Shown: positions 1-8,621 of the stretch, in pieces
How the letters are laid out: every line of letters begins with the position of its first letter
How positions within the stretch are numbered: position 1 is the first letter of the stretch
Assembly (NCBI GenBank): GCA_963745595.1
Contig: CAVUYB010000011.1
Span: 62,001-126,000 of the forward strand
Source of the DNA: DASZUK01 sp963745595
GTDB lineage: Bacteria; Actinomycetota; Acidimicrobiia; Acidimicrobiales; RAAP-2
Direction of reading: 5' to 3'
DNA: 64,000 nt
Program-made: the position numbers and the translations under genes
The notes under the pieces: generated by a model
The model's database searches: none
Told to the model about the DNA's origin: nothing
What the model saw: only the letters and a program-made list of their open reading frames with translations

Positions 1-91
1 CCGCTCTCCGATCTCGATCAGACGACTCGGTGTAGACCATGCCGCCGGAGGTCACCTTCAGCCGGTAGGTCCGATGGCGTCGATGCAGCAT
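1..91 (-). CDS. partial hypothetical ORF following the MNT gene
   Basis: A reading frame begins with ATG at 91, overlapping by one base the TAA stop (93-91) of the upstream nucleotidyltransferase remnant, and runs off the window edge after about 30 codons. In MNT/HEPN pairs the second gene usually follows in this way, but the visible residues (MLHRRHRTYRLKVTSGGMVY...) do not resemble a HEPN or DUF86 start to me. It could be a real partner gene or chance coding; only the 5' end is present. Confidence 0.2.
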   Translation of the reverse strand, partial: MLHRRHRTYRLKVTSGGMVYTESSDRDRRA

Positions 92-390
92 TACGGATCG
101 ACGATGCCATCGCCGTAGGGCATCCGGCACCTGTCAGCGCCGGACGGCCGTAGAGACGAGGGCGTTCCGACGTCCACCTCCCCCTCGTTCGTCGCCAGCC
201 GAGCCGAGCAATCGAAGGGGTTGGCCACCGCGTCGAGGTCGACGAGAAGATGATATCACTGTCAGGTCGGTCCTCGCCGCGGACGACGCTGCCGAATACT
301 CGGACGTTCGACGCATCGCGCAGCGACCAAGATCGCTGCTCGATGCTCAGCCAAGCGCTTGCCCAGCGAGGACCGGGAGGCGTCACCAGC
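91..390 (-). pseudogene. MNT-type nucleotidyltransferase (antitoxin-like), frame-broken
   Basis: Three successive minus-strand frames give a recognisable minimal nucleotidyltransferase: LGKRLAEHRAAILVA, then SNVRVFGSVVRGEDRPDSDI, then LLVDLDAVANPFD and SLRP. The GSV-R-G...D-D pattern is the nucleotide-binding signature of the MNT fold found in MNT/HEPN toxin-antitoxin pairs. The frame changes near 330 and near 246, within the DSDIDLL metal-binding motif. The stop is TAA at 93-91; no clear start was found. The breaks may be decay of a toxin-antitoxin remnant or sequence error, since neighbouring genes are broken too. The 5' end lies within about 130 nt of the divergent permease. Confidence 0.55.
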
Positions 391-519
391 CCGCTGACGG
401 GTAGAGCCAGGCCGTGCCATCCAAGGGAAACGGAGTCGCTACCGCCGGTACCGGGCAGGCGCGGCCGAAAAAGCGGTTCACCGGACTTCGCCCACGCCGG
501 CGTCCCGACGACCGAGCAG

Positions 520-1590
520 GTGGCGGAAGAGAAGGTGCTCGGCAAGCCGGGCAAGCCGCTCAACCAGCGCAACCCGTTCACCATCGGGCTGACCGGCGCG
601 GTCGGGGTCATCGTCGCCTACCTCCTCTTCCGGACGCTGGCCGACATCGGGTCGATCCTGGAGCTGATCGGGGTCTCCCTCTTCCTCGCCATGGGTCTGA
701 ACCCGGCGGTGGTGTGGCTGACCAACCGCGGGTTTGCCCGCTGGGCGGCCGTCGTCGTCGTCCTGCTGGTCGTCGTGGCGTTCGTCGGGGCCGTCGTCGC
801 CGCGGCCATCGGGCCGGTGAGCCGCGAGGTGCACGAGCTGCAGGTCAACTTCCCGAAATGGCGACGGCAGGTGGACGACGGTCAGGGATGGCTCGGCCAT
901 CTCGTCAAGCAGTTCCACCTGCAGAGCCAGCTGACCTCGAGCAAGTTGTCGAAGACGATCAGCCCGTCCACGGTGGCCGGCGGCGTCGTCGGGGCCGGCA
1001 AGATCGTCCTGTCGGCCGTCAGCGCGGTCGTGGTCGTCTGCGTGCTGACGATCTACTTCCTGGCCATCCTGCCGGCGGTCCGCGTGTTCTGGCTGCGGTT
1101 GATGCCGGCGTCCCGGCGGATGCGGGTGGCGGCGATCAGTGACGAGGTCACGTCCCGAGTCGGCGGCTTCGTCCTCGGCAACCTGTTGACGTCCATCGTC
1201 GCCGGGTTCGGCACCTGGGTGTGGCTGACGATCTTCGGTGTGCCGTACCCGCTGCTCCTGGCCCTCCTGGTGGCCCTGCTCGACCTGATCCCTCTCGTCG
1301 GGTCGACCATCGCCGGCATCGTCGTGTCGCTGGTCGCCCTGACCGTCAGCCTGCCGGTGGCCATCGGCACGTTGGCGTTCTACATCGGGTACCGGTTCTT
1401 CGAGGACTACCTACTGACGCCCCGGGTGATGCGGCACACGGTCCGCATCTCGCCGGGGCTCACGATCATCGCCACGCTGATCGGCGGCGTTCTCCTCGGC
1501 CTCATCGGTGCGCTCATCGCCATCCCGGTGGCCGTGGGCATCCACCTAGTGCTCGAGGAGGTCGCCTACCCGAGCCTCGACCGCCGCTGA
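520..1590 (+). CDS. AI-2E family transporter (PerM-like permease)
   Basis: Membrane protein of about 356 residues in the AI-2E/UPF0118 family, whose members export small molecules or ions; the substrate here is unknown. The frame shows an N-terminal hydrophobic pair (TIGLTGAVGVIVAYLLF, SLFLAMGLNPAVVWL), a third helix, a soluble stretch around residues 100-150, then C-terminal helices including the family-typical FGVPYPLLLALLVALLDLIPLVG and the GGVLLGLIGALIAIPVAV end. The open frame extends upstream to 250, but that part overlaps the divergent MNT remnant and looks non-coding. I chose GTG at 520 (VAEEKVLGKPG...), which gives a usual length; 535 is an alternative. A second paralogue lies at 33041-34279. 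Confidence 0.8.
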   Translation: MAEEKVLGKPGKPLNQRNPFTIGLTGAVGVIVAYLLFRTLADIGSILELIGVSLFLAMGLNPAVVWLTNRGFARWAAVVVVLLVVVAFVGAVVAAAIGPVSREVHELQVNFPKWRRQVDDGQGWLGHLVKQFHLQSQLTSSKLSKTISPSTVAGGVVGAGKIVLSAVSAVVVVCVLTIYFLAILPAVRVFWLRLMPASRRMRVAAISDEVTSRVGGFVLGNLLTSIVAGFGTWVWLTIFGVPYPLLLALLVALLDLIPLVGSTIAGIVVSLVALTVSLPVAIGTLAFYIGYRFFEDYLLTPRVMRHTVRISPGLTIIATLIGGVLLGLIGALIAIPVAVGIHLVLEEVAYPSLDRR

Positions 1591-1594
1591 ACGC

Positions 1595-1816
1595 TCAAGC
1601 GGCGGACCGCTCCCGTTCGGCCGGGCGGGAGACGTCGACGAGCTCGACCGGCCGCAGTTGGCCGGCCCGGAACCGGCCCCACGTCGCCAGCAGGTACGGG
1701 CTGGCGGCGACGGTCAGGACGAGCCGGGCACGAGGATCGGGGTCGAAATCGAAAACAGGCCGCATCGGGTCATTCTGGACGGTCGCCGGGCCGGAGCGGG
1801 GGATCCTTCCGGCCAT
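1595..1816 (-). CDS. small hypothetical protein
   Basis: A 73-codon frame starts at ATG 1816, 14 nt after the stop of the membrane-protein gene, and ends just past the AI-2E permease gene, with which it converges. The product (MAGRIPRSGPATVQNDPMRP, later VFDFDPDPRARLVLTVAASPY) has one weakly hydrophobic stretch and no motif I recognise. Its position directly downstream of the glycosyltransferase and membrane-protein genes suggests it is the last gene of that operon. It could be chance coding in GC-rich DNA. Confidence 0.35.
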   Translation of the reverse strand: MAGRIPRSGPATVQNDPMRPVFDFDPDPRARLVLTVAASPYLLATWGRFRAGQLRPVELVDVSRPAERERSAA

Positions 1817-1830
1817 GATCCGGCCGACGA

Positions 1831-2968
1831 TCACCCGAGCGACGTCAGCCAGCTGTCGATGGTGCCCGGTTCGATCGACAACCCGATCGCCAGGCCGAAC
1901 TGGACCGCGGCAGCGAGGCCGAGGGCGATCCACTCGCCCCGTGACGGCCGCTCCGGCATGGCGGTCAGTGACAGCAGGCCGAGGAGGACGAGCGCCTCCT
2001 CCCAGCTGAACGGGACGCCGATCCACCGGATGACGACGATCGTCAGCACCGGCAGCAGCGCCGCGAGCGCCGACCGCGGCCGGCGGCGAAGGAGGACGGC
2101 GGCGGAGACGAGCAGCAACGGCGTCCGGGCCGCGTCAATGGCCGCTGTGCGGGCGGCCTGGCCGAGCGCGTAGAGGACGCCACCGGGGAACTGGCCGATG
2201 CCGGGGTACGCGTACGTCAGGCTGGCCGACCACGACCCGGTGAACCGCCACTCGAGGAAGACCCATCCGGCCATGCCGGCGAGCGTCGGGAAGAGGACGA
2301 CGAGCAGCGTCGCCCGGTTCCGGGCCGGCTGGTGCGGCCGGTGGCGGCCCATGAGCAGCGCGGCGGCGCCGGCGGTCAGGGCGATGATGCCGGCCGCGGG
2401 GTCGCAGAGCGTGGCGGCGCCGAACGACAGGCCGGCGATGAAACCGCTCTCCGTCGACTGGTTGAAGACGAAGTCGAGCAGGCCGGTGAGGGCGATCGAC
2501 AACAGGACGATCGACAGGAACGCGGCGAAGTCCTGCGTGGCGACGTACCAGAAGACCGGCGTCGCCGAAGACCGCGGCGACGAAGAGGGCGGCGGCGGGC
2601 AGCCGGTACGAGCGGAGCACGAGCCGCTCCAGGCTGATCTGCACGGCGATGCCGGCGAGCAGCCCGCCGGCGACGCCGAGCGCGGTCGGGTTGCGCAGCA
2701 CCGCGGCGACGCCGACGGGCAGCGGCGGGTACGCGTACGCCATCCAGCCGAGCTGGCGCGAGCCCCAGTGGACGAGCGAGCCCTGGTGGTGGAGGAACGC
2801 GTTGGCCGGCGAGTCGACGCCGTGCGCCGCGGCGAGCACGCCGACGGCGACGAACGGGACCGCCAGCGCGAGGCGGAGCGTCCAGCGGTCGATGCCGCGG
2901 GCCGGCCAGCGCTCGCGGCGCCAGTTACGGAAGGTCGGAACTTCGAGGGTCGTCGCCAGTGAGGCCAT
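1831..2968 (-). CDS. multi-pass membrane protein of unknown function (glycosyltransferase-linked)
   Basis: About 380 residues, predominantly hydrophobic helices: N-terminal LALAVPFVAVGVLAAAHG, GVAGGLLAGIAVQISL, then FLSIVLLSIALTGLLDFVF, GIIALTAGAAALLMG, LLVVLFPTLAGMAGWVFLEW and more. The layout recalls GT-C-type or O-antigen-ligase-like membrane proteins, but I see no definite catalytic motif. The frame changes near 2563: the N-terminal part (from ATG 2968, MASLATTLEVPTF) reads to AVFGD, then continues in another frame as TPVFWYVATQDF. Its start lies 44 nt inside the 3' end of the glycosyltransferase gene, so the two are probably co-transcribed and may act together in exporting or building a polysaccharide. 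Confidence 0.6.
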
Positions 2969-4803
2969 GGACCGTCTTCTCCCAGTAGTGCGGCTTCACG
3001 ATCAGCTGCCAGAGCGCCTTGTACGACGCGACGCGAGTGCAGCAGCCAGTAGAGCGGGTTGGCGAGCGCCCAGACCGCCATGCCGGTACCGGCCGCGTTT
3101 GAAGACGCCCATCATCGACACGTAGATCATGAGCGCGTTGCCGATGATGAACGACGCCAGGCCCATCCACAGCACGGGGCCGGGGAAGATCTTGCTCAGC
3201 GTCGCCGGGCTGAAGATCAGCGAGACGATGAAGAGGACGTAGAGCGGCGGGAGCAGCAGGAACACGATCGGCGTCCCGCCGACGAGCAGGGCGAAGCCGA
3301 GAGCCTTGGAGAGCCCGGCCGCCGGACGAGCTCGATCGGGTGGCGGGGGTGCACGAGCGTCGTCTGCAGGTACCCCTTGATCCACCGCGACCGCTGGCGG
3401 ATCCAGTTCCCCGTAGCCCGGTTGGCCTCTTCGTACGTCGTGAGTCGATGACGCCGACGGTCTAACCGAGCGCGGACGCGCGGATGCCGAGATCGGCGTC
3501 CTCGGTGACGTTGAACGGGTCCCAGCCACCGAGCTTGCGCAGGGCCTCGGTACGGAAGTGGTTGGACGTACCGCCGAGCGGTATCGGCAGCTGCAGCGCC
3601 TCGAGCCCGGGCAGCATGTAGTCGAACCAGAACGAGTACTCGAGCGTGAACATCCGGGTGAGCGATGTTCTCCTCGACGTTGAAGTAGTTGAGGGCCGCC
3701 TGCACGCAGACCTGGTGCTCGTCGCCCCGGCGGAATGCCACAACCGCCGTCTTCAGCTGGTCGGGGTCCGGTTGGTCCTCCGCGTCGTAGATCACCAGGA
3801 AGTCGCCCCGGGCAAGGAACAGCCCGACGTTGCACGCCTTCGGCTTGGTCTGCGGGCTGGCCCGGCGGCACCGTGATGATCGTGATGGTCTCGCGGCGGG
3901 TGGGCGGCCTTGGCCGCCTCGAGCGTCTCGTCGTCGTCGGCCTCGAGCAGCAGCAGGATCTCGAGCTTCTCGGTCGGGTAGTCGAGCCGGCCGAGGTTGT
4001 CGATCAGCGGGCCGACCACGTTCGCCTCGTGGTACAGCCGGCACGAGGATCGTGTAGAGCGGCAGGTCGGTGTCGTCGAGGGCGGCGATCTCCGCCGGGG
4101 TGACCGACTCGACGGCCTCGTAGCGCGAGCCGATCATGCACGTGACGAACTTGAAGACGACGGAGACGAGGAAGCCGACGCCGACCGTGGCGGAGAGGAC
4201 GACCGCGGTGCCGATCGGCGCGAGGACGAGGGCGGCAACGAGCCCGGCCAGGAGCACGACGATGGCGATCCGCTGGGACCGGGTGAGCACCTGGTACGCG
4301 GAGCGGTCGCGGTCGCGGCGCCACAGGCCGAGCGCGGCCTCCTCGAGCATCTCGTCGGCGAAGTACCGGCCGACGGCGCGGCGGATGTCCCACTCGCTCG
4401 TCGCGGCCGGGACAACCGGCGCGCCGACGATCGACCCGATCGTCCGCAGCCGCTCCGGCGTCGGGCGCAACGCGGTGGCGACGACGATCCGGCCGTCGCC
4501 TTGGACGCGGACCGGGAACCAGAGCTCCGCGACGAGCCGTCGCGGGTCGACGCCCTTCAGCAGCGCCGGGTCGACCGGTTCGGCCGTCAGGTCGACGAAC
4601 GCGCAGTCCCACATCTCGGACAGCACGCGGTAGAGGTCGATCCGGCGCACCAGCCCCGCCGCCACGAGGATGCTGCCCAGCATCGACCCGGTCTCGCGCT
4701 GCCGGTCCAGCGCCCAGTCGACATCCTGTTCGCTCACCAACCCACGGTCCACCAGTTCCGCGCCCAGTGGCCGGGGGTTGTGAGCGGCCGCCACCGCACT
4801 CAC
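2925..4803 (-). CDS. glycosyltransferase family 2 with N-terminal MshEN-like domain (frame-broken)
   Basis: A processive-type glycosyltransferase of roughly 620 residues. The first 160 residues (LGAELVDRGLVSEQDVDWAL, GSILVAAGLV, LYRVLSEMW) resemble the MshEN/GspE N-terminal domain, some versions of which bind c-di-GMP. Two membrane helices follow (IAIVVLLAGLVAALVLAP, SATVGVGFLVSVVFKFV), then the GT2 domain with YDAEDQPDPDQL, TEDADLG and QRSRWIKG (DxD-like, TED and QxxRW motifs), and C-terminal helices. It resembles XagB/BcsA-like enzymes. The frame changes at several places between 3050 and 4040, and an in-frame TAG occurs near 3464; conserved residues continue across each break. Start: GTG 4803 (VSAVAAAHN); stop TAA 2927-2925. 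It faces divergent fabD across 114 nt. Confidence 0.7.
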
Positions 4804-4917
4804 TGCCAGGCAGTATCCCACCAGCGACCGGGCCCGGTGGGTGACCCCGGGAACGTCGATCCGATGACTTCGCAGTAATGCGACGGGCGCCGCGGGCCCG
4901 TGACACACTGGGGCGTC

Positions 4918-6180
4918 GTGTTGGTGTTCACCTTCCCCGGACAGGGGTCGCAGCGGTCGGGGATGGGCCGGGCCTGGGTCGACCACCCCTCGTGGGAGGT
5001 GGTCGACGAGGCGTCGGCCGCGGCCGGCCGCGACCTCGAGCAGCTCCTGCTCGACGCCCCGATGGAGGAGCTCACGCACGACGGCCAACGCCCAGCTGGC
5101 CACCTTCGTCCAGAGCCTGGTGGTCCTCGACGCGGTCGAGCGGCTCGGCCTCTCCCCCGCCGCCTGCGCCGGCCACAGCCTCGGCGAGTACACGGCCCTG
5201 GTGGCCAGCGGCGCGCGTCTCCTTCGCCGACGGGGTCCACCTGGTGGTCGCCCGGGGCGAGGCCATGGCCCGGGCCGGCGAGGACGCTCCCGGGACGATG
5301 GCCGCCCTGCTCGGCATCGTCCGACGACGACGCCGAGGCGGCCTGCCAGCGGGCCGAGGGCGACGTCTGGGTGGCCAACTACAACGCGCCCGGGCCAGGT
5401 GGTGGTCGCCGGCGACGTCCGAGGCGGTGGCGACCGTCTCGGTGATCGCCCGCGAGCTCGGCGCCCGCAAGGTCATGCCCATCCCGGTGTCCGGCGCCTT
5501 CCACACGCCGCTCATGGCCGGCGGCCCGGTCCGCACTGCGCAAGGCGCTCGGCGACGCGGTCTTCCTGGCCCCCGAGGTCCCGGTCGTCGCCAACGTCGA
5601 CGCCCGGGTCCACGACGACCCGACCGAGTGGCCGGGTCTGCTCTCGGCCCAGCTGTGCAGCCCGGTCCGCTGGCGCCAGACGCTCGAGACGCTGGCCGGC
5701 CTCGGCGCGACCGACGCTGGTCGAGCTCGGCCCCGGCGGCGTGCTGACCGGCCTGGCCCGGCGCGTCGTGCCCGAGCTGACCGCGCGCTGTCGGTGGCCA
5801 AGCCCGACGACCTCGACACGCTGATGGACGCGGTCGCCAGCGCCGGCCCGGACGCCTGGCGCGCCGAGCCGCACGCCCACCAGGGCGAGCACCTCTACAT
5901 GTCCGAGCGGGTCGTGGTCAGCCCGGCGGCGGGCATCTTCGCCCCGGAGCAGTCGCTGGCCGCGCCGGGGACCGGCCTGCTGCCGGGCACCGGCGCGCAC
6001 CCGACGCCGACGGCGCCCCAGCGGCGGTCGGCGTCGGCGACCTGGTCGGGCCGGGTCGGCGTCACCGAGGTCCGCACGCCGTTCGCCGGCGAGGTCGTCC
6101 GCTGGCTGTCGGTCGCCGGCGAGCGGGTCCAGGAGGGCCAGCCGCTGGTGTGGCTGCGGGTCCCCGGGGACGGGCGGTGA
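4918..6180 (+). CDS. fabD: malonyl-CoA:ACP transacylase with C-terminal biotinyl/lipoyl-like domain (frame-broken)
   Basis: Transfers malonyl from CoA to acyl carrier protein at the start of type II fatty-acid synthesis. GTG 4918 opens VLVFTFPGQGSQ; the nucleophile motif GHSLGEYTALVASG and the catalytic-His region SGAFHTPLM are present, as is LVELGPGGVLTGL near the domain end. After about residue 300 comes a linker and a module (VGVTEVRTPFAGEVVRWLSV, AGERVQEGQPLVWLR) that reads like a biotinyl/lipoyl hammerhead domain without a clear modified lysine. The frame breaks at least six times (for example near 5083, 5215, 5318, 5395, 5530, 5710, 5790 and 6040). First gene of the fabD-fabG-acpP-fabF operon; its TGA overlaps the fabG start. 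Confidence 0.85.
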
Positions 6181-6971
6181 CGGCGCCGGCGGACGGCGGC
6201 CGACGACCAGCCGGGCTCCCGGGTCGTGCTCGTCACCGGCGGCTCCCGGGGCATCGGCGCCGCCTGCGTGGCGTGGTTCCTCGCCCACGGCGACCGGGTC
6301 GCCGTCACCTACCGGGGGATCCCGCCGGCGGTGCCGGACGCCGCGGCGGGCGACCGCCGGACGCCCGCGAGGCGGCCGACCGCTTCCTCGGCCGTCCGCT
6401 GCGACGTCACCGACCCGGCCCAGGTCGACGCGGCCTTCGCCGCCGTCGAGGCAGCACTGGGGCCCGGTCGAGGTGCTGGTCGCCAACGCCGGGATCACCC
6501 GGGACACGCTGGTGCTGCGCATGGGCGAGGAGGCCTGGCACGAGGTCATCGACACCAACCTCACCGGCTGCGTACCGGGTGGCGCAAGCGGGCGGTGGCC
6601 AAGATGCTGCGGCTCCACCGGGGCCGGATCGTCTTCATCTCGTCGGTCGGCGCCTTCGTCGGCCTGCCCGGCCAGGCCAACTACGCGGCGTCCAAGGCCG
6701 GCCTGGTCGGCATGGCCCGGGCCCTGGCCCGCGAGGTGGCCAGCCGGCCGATCACCGTCAACGTGGTGGCTCCGGGCGTGGTGGCCACCGATATGATCGC
6801 GGCGCTCGGCGACGAACGGTTCGAGCAGCTCCGGGCGCATGGTCCCGTTGGGGCGGACGGCCGACGCCCGACGAGGTGGCCGACGCCGTCGGCTTCCTGG
6901 CCTCCGACGGCGCCGGCTACATCACCGGGGCCGTCCTGCCGGTCGACGGCGGCCTGGGCATGGGTCTGTGA
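6177..6971 (+). CDS. fabG: 3-oxoacyl-ACP reductase (frame-broken)
   Basis: NADPH-dependent reduction of 3-oxoacyl-ACP; a short-chain dehydrogenase. Visible motifs are the cofactor loop VTGGSRGIGAA, the NAG motif in LVANAGITRDTLVLRM, the catalytic Ser/Tyr/Lys in FISSVGAFVGLPGQANYAAS then K, and the C-terminal YITGAVLPVDGGLGMGL. Breaks occur near 6205, 6350, 6465, 6575 and 6840. The start is probably GTG 6177, overlapping the fabD stop, because the frame GSRVVLVTGG needs upstream residues. An indel between 6180 and 6226 obscures this. Neighbours fabD, acpP and fabF fix its role in fatty-acid synthesis. Confidence 0.85.
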   Translation: MTAPADGGRRPAGLPGRARHRRLPGHRRRLRGVVPRPRRPGRRHLPGDPAGGAGRRGGRPPDAREAADRFLGRPLRRHRPGPGRRGLRRRRGSTGARSRCWSPTPGSPGTRWCCAWARRPGTRSSTPTSPAAYRVAQAGGGQDAAAPPGPDRLHLVGRRLRRPARPGQLRGVQGRPGRHGPGPGPRGGQPADHRQRGGSGRGGHRYDRGARRRTVRAAPGAWSRWGGRPTPDEVADAVGFLASDGAGYITGAVLPVDGGLGMGL

Positions 6972-7020
6972 GCCGTAACGACGATCGCGCGAACCGACAC
7001 GACGACAAGGAGCAGACCAA

Positions 7021-7260
7021 GTGGACAGCGACGCAGCGTTCGAGAAGTTCCGCGAGTGCGCCGTCGAGGTGCTGCAGGTGCCGGCGGACAAGGTCACCAA
7101 GGAGGCCCGCTTCGCCGACGACCTCGACGCCGACAGCCTCGACCTCGTCGAGCTCGTCATGGCGCTCGAGGAGGCGTTCGACATCACCGTCGAGGAGACC
7201 GAGCTCGAGGACATCGAGACCGTCGGCCAGGCGTTCGACCTGATCTCCGCCAAGCTCTGA
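7021..7260 (+). CDS. acpP: acyl carrier protein
   Basis: Intact 79-residue acidic protein with the phosphopantetheine attachment motif DADSLDLVELVM; the modified serine is Ser39. It carries growing acyl chains in the cytosol for the FabD/FabG/FabF enzymes encoded around it. The GTG start at 7021 is preceded by an AAGGAG ribosome site at 7007-7012 with an 8-nt spacer, a stronger site than most in the window and consistent with high expression. Its TGA (7258-7260) overlaps the fabF ATG by one base. It is one of the few unbroken genes in the first 20 kb. Confidence 0.95.
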   Translation: MDSDAAFEKFRECAVEVLQVPADKVTKEARFADDLDADSLDLVELVMALEEAFDITVEETELEDIETVGQAFDLISAKL

Positions 7261-8482
7261 TGCTGCTCGGCGTCGGGCCCGACGGGCCCGTCCGCGGCCG
7301 CCGGGTCGCCGTCACCGGCCTCGGCGCGGTCACCTGCTGCGGCCTCGGCGTCGACGCCCTCTGGGACGGGCTGCTCGCGCCCGACGATCGACCGGCGAGC
7401 GCCGGGTCACCGGACTTCGACGCCGACCGACTACTTCGGCCCCAAGGAGGCCCGTCGGGTCGACCGCTTCGCCCAGTTCAGCGTGGCCGCGGCCGACGAT
7501 GGCCCTGACCGACGCCGGCGATCTCGGCGCCGATCCCGACCGCGTCCGGCGTGATCTTCGCCACCGGGGTCGGCGGCTTCGACACCCTGGCCGAGCAGGT
7601 CACCGTCTACAACGAGCAGGGCGCCCGCCGGGTCTCGCCGTTCCTCGTGCCCATGATGATGGCCAACGCCGGGCCGGCCCACATCTCGATGCGGGCCGGC
7701 TGGCACGGACCGTCGGAGAACGTCGTGCACCGCCTGCGCGGCCGGCACCCACGTCGGTCGGCAGCCGCCGCCCGCCTGGTGGCCATCGGGTCGCTGCGAC
7801 GTGGCCATCGGCGGCGGGGCCGAGGCCTCCTTCCACCCGGTCGCCGTCGCCGCCTTCGCCAACATGACCGCCCTGTCGACGTCGGGCGATCTCCCGCCCC
7901 TTCGACGTCCGCCGCGACGGCTTCGTGATGACCGAGGGCGCCGCGCGCCCTCGTGCTCGAGGAGTGGGACCGGGCCGTGGCCCGGGGCGCCCACATCTAC
8001 GCCGAGATCGCCGGCGGCGGCCAGCACCGCCGACGCCCACCACATCACCGCCCCCGCCCCCGACGGCGCCGGTGCGGTCGCCTGCATGGAGCTGGCGCTG
8101 GTCGACGCCCAGCTCGCAGCCGGCGCGACATCGCGCCACATCAACGCCCACGGCACCTCGACGCCGCTCAACGACCTGGCCGAGGCCCGGGCCATCAACA
8201 AGGTCTTCGGCGAGCCGGGCCCGTCGGTCACCTCGACCAAGGGCGTGACCGGCCACGGCCTCGGCGCGGCCGGCGCCATCGAGGCGGTCGCCTCGGTCCT
8301 CGACCATCGACCGCCGCCTGCATCCCGCCCACCGTACGGCTGCGAGCAGCTCGACCCCGAGATCCACCTCGACGTCGTGCAGGGCGAGGCCCGGGCCTGG
8401 GAGCCGGGCCCGGTGCTCTCCAACTCGTTCGGCTTCGGCGGCCACAACGGCTGCCTGATCATCCGTGCCCCCCGCCGACTGA
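7260..8482 (+). CDS. fabF: 3-oxoacyl-ACP synthase II (frame-broken)
   Basis: Condensing enzyme of type II fatty-acid synthesis, joining malonyl-ACP to acyl-ACP. Visible: start RVAVTGLGAVTCCGLGVDAL; active-site cysteine in TACAAGTHVG (around 7718, reached by a frame change); GGGAEASFHP; catalytic histidines in NAHGTSTPLND and GVTGHGLGAAGAIEA; and the C-terminal NSFGFGGHNG. At least eight frame changes occur between 7430 and 8310. The end is uncertain: TGA at 8480-8482 fits if one base in the C-run near 8470 is wrong; otherwise the frame runs to 8577. ATG 7260 overlaps the acpP stop. Confidence 0.85.
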
Positions 8483-8621
8483 CCCGCCCGGGCGCTTCCT
8501 CCGGGCTCACACAGCTGAGGTCGTCGCAGTTAGTCCTGCAGGACTGCCCACGCCTGTTCCGTGGGGCTCTATGCTGACTGGCCGATCACAATTACAAAGG
8601 AAGGACGTCGCGGGGGGTCCA

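Noticed and set aside
2135..4906. Long Arg/Gly/Pro-rich frames on both strands
   Set aside because: They are frame shadows of the membrane protein and glycosyltransferase genes; only the frames with hydrophobic helices and GT2 motifs are supported.
8483..8621. tRNA remnant as integration site of the AIPR island
   Set aside because: Short GC stems are visible but I could not fold a cloverleaf or find direct repeats flanking the island.
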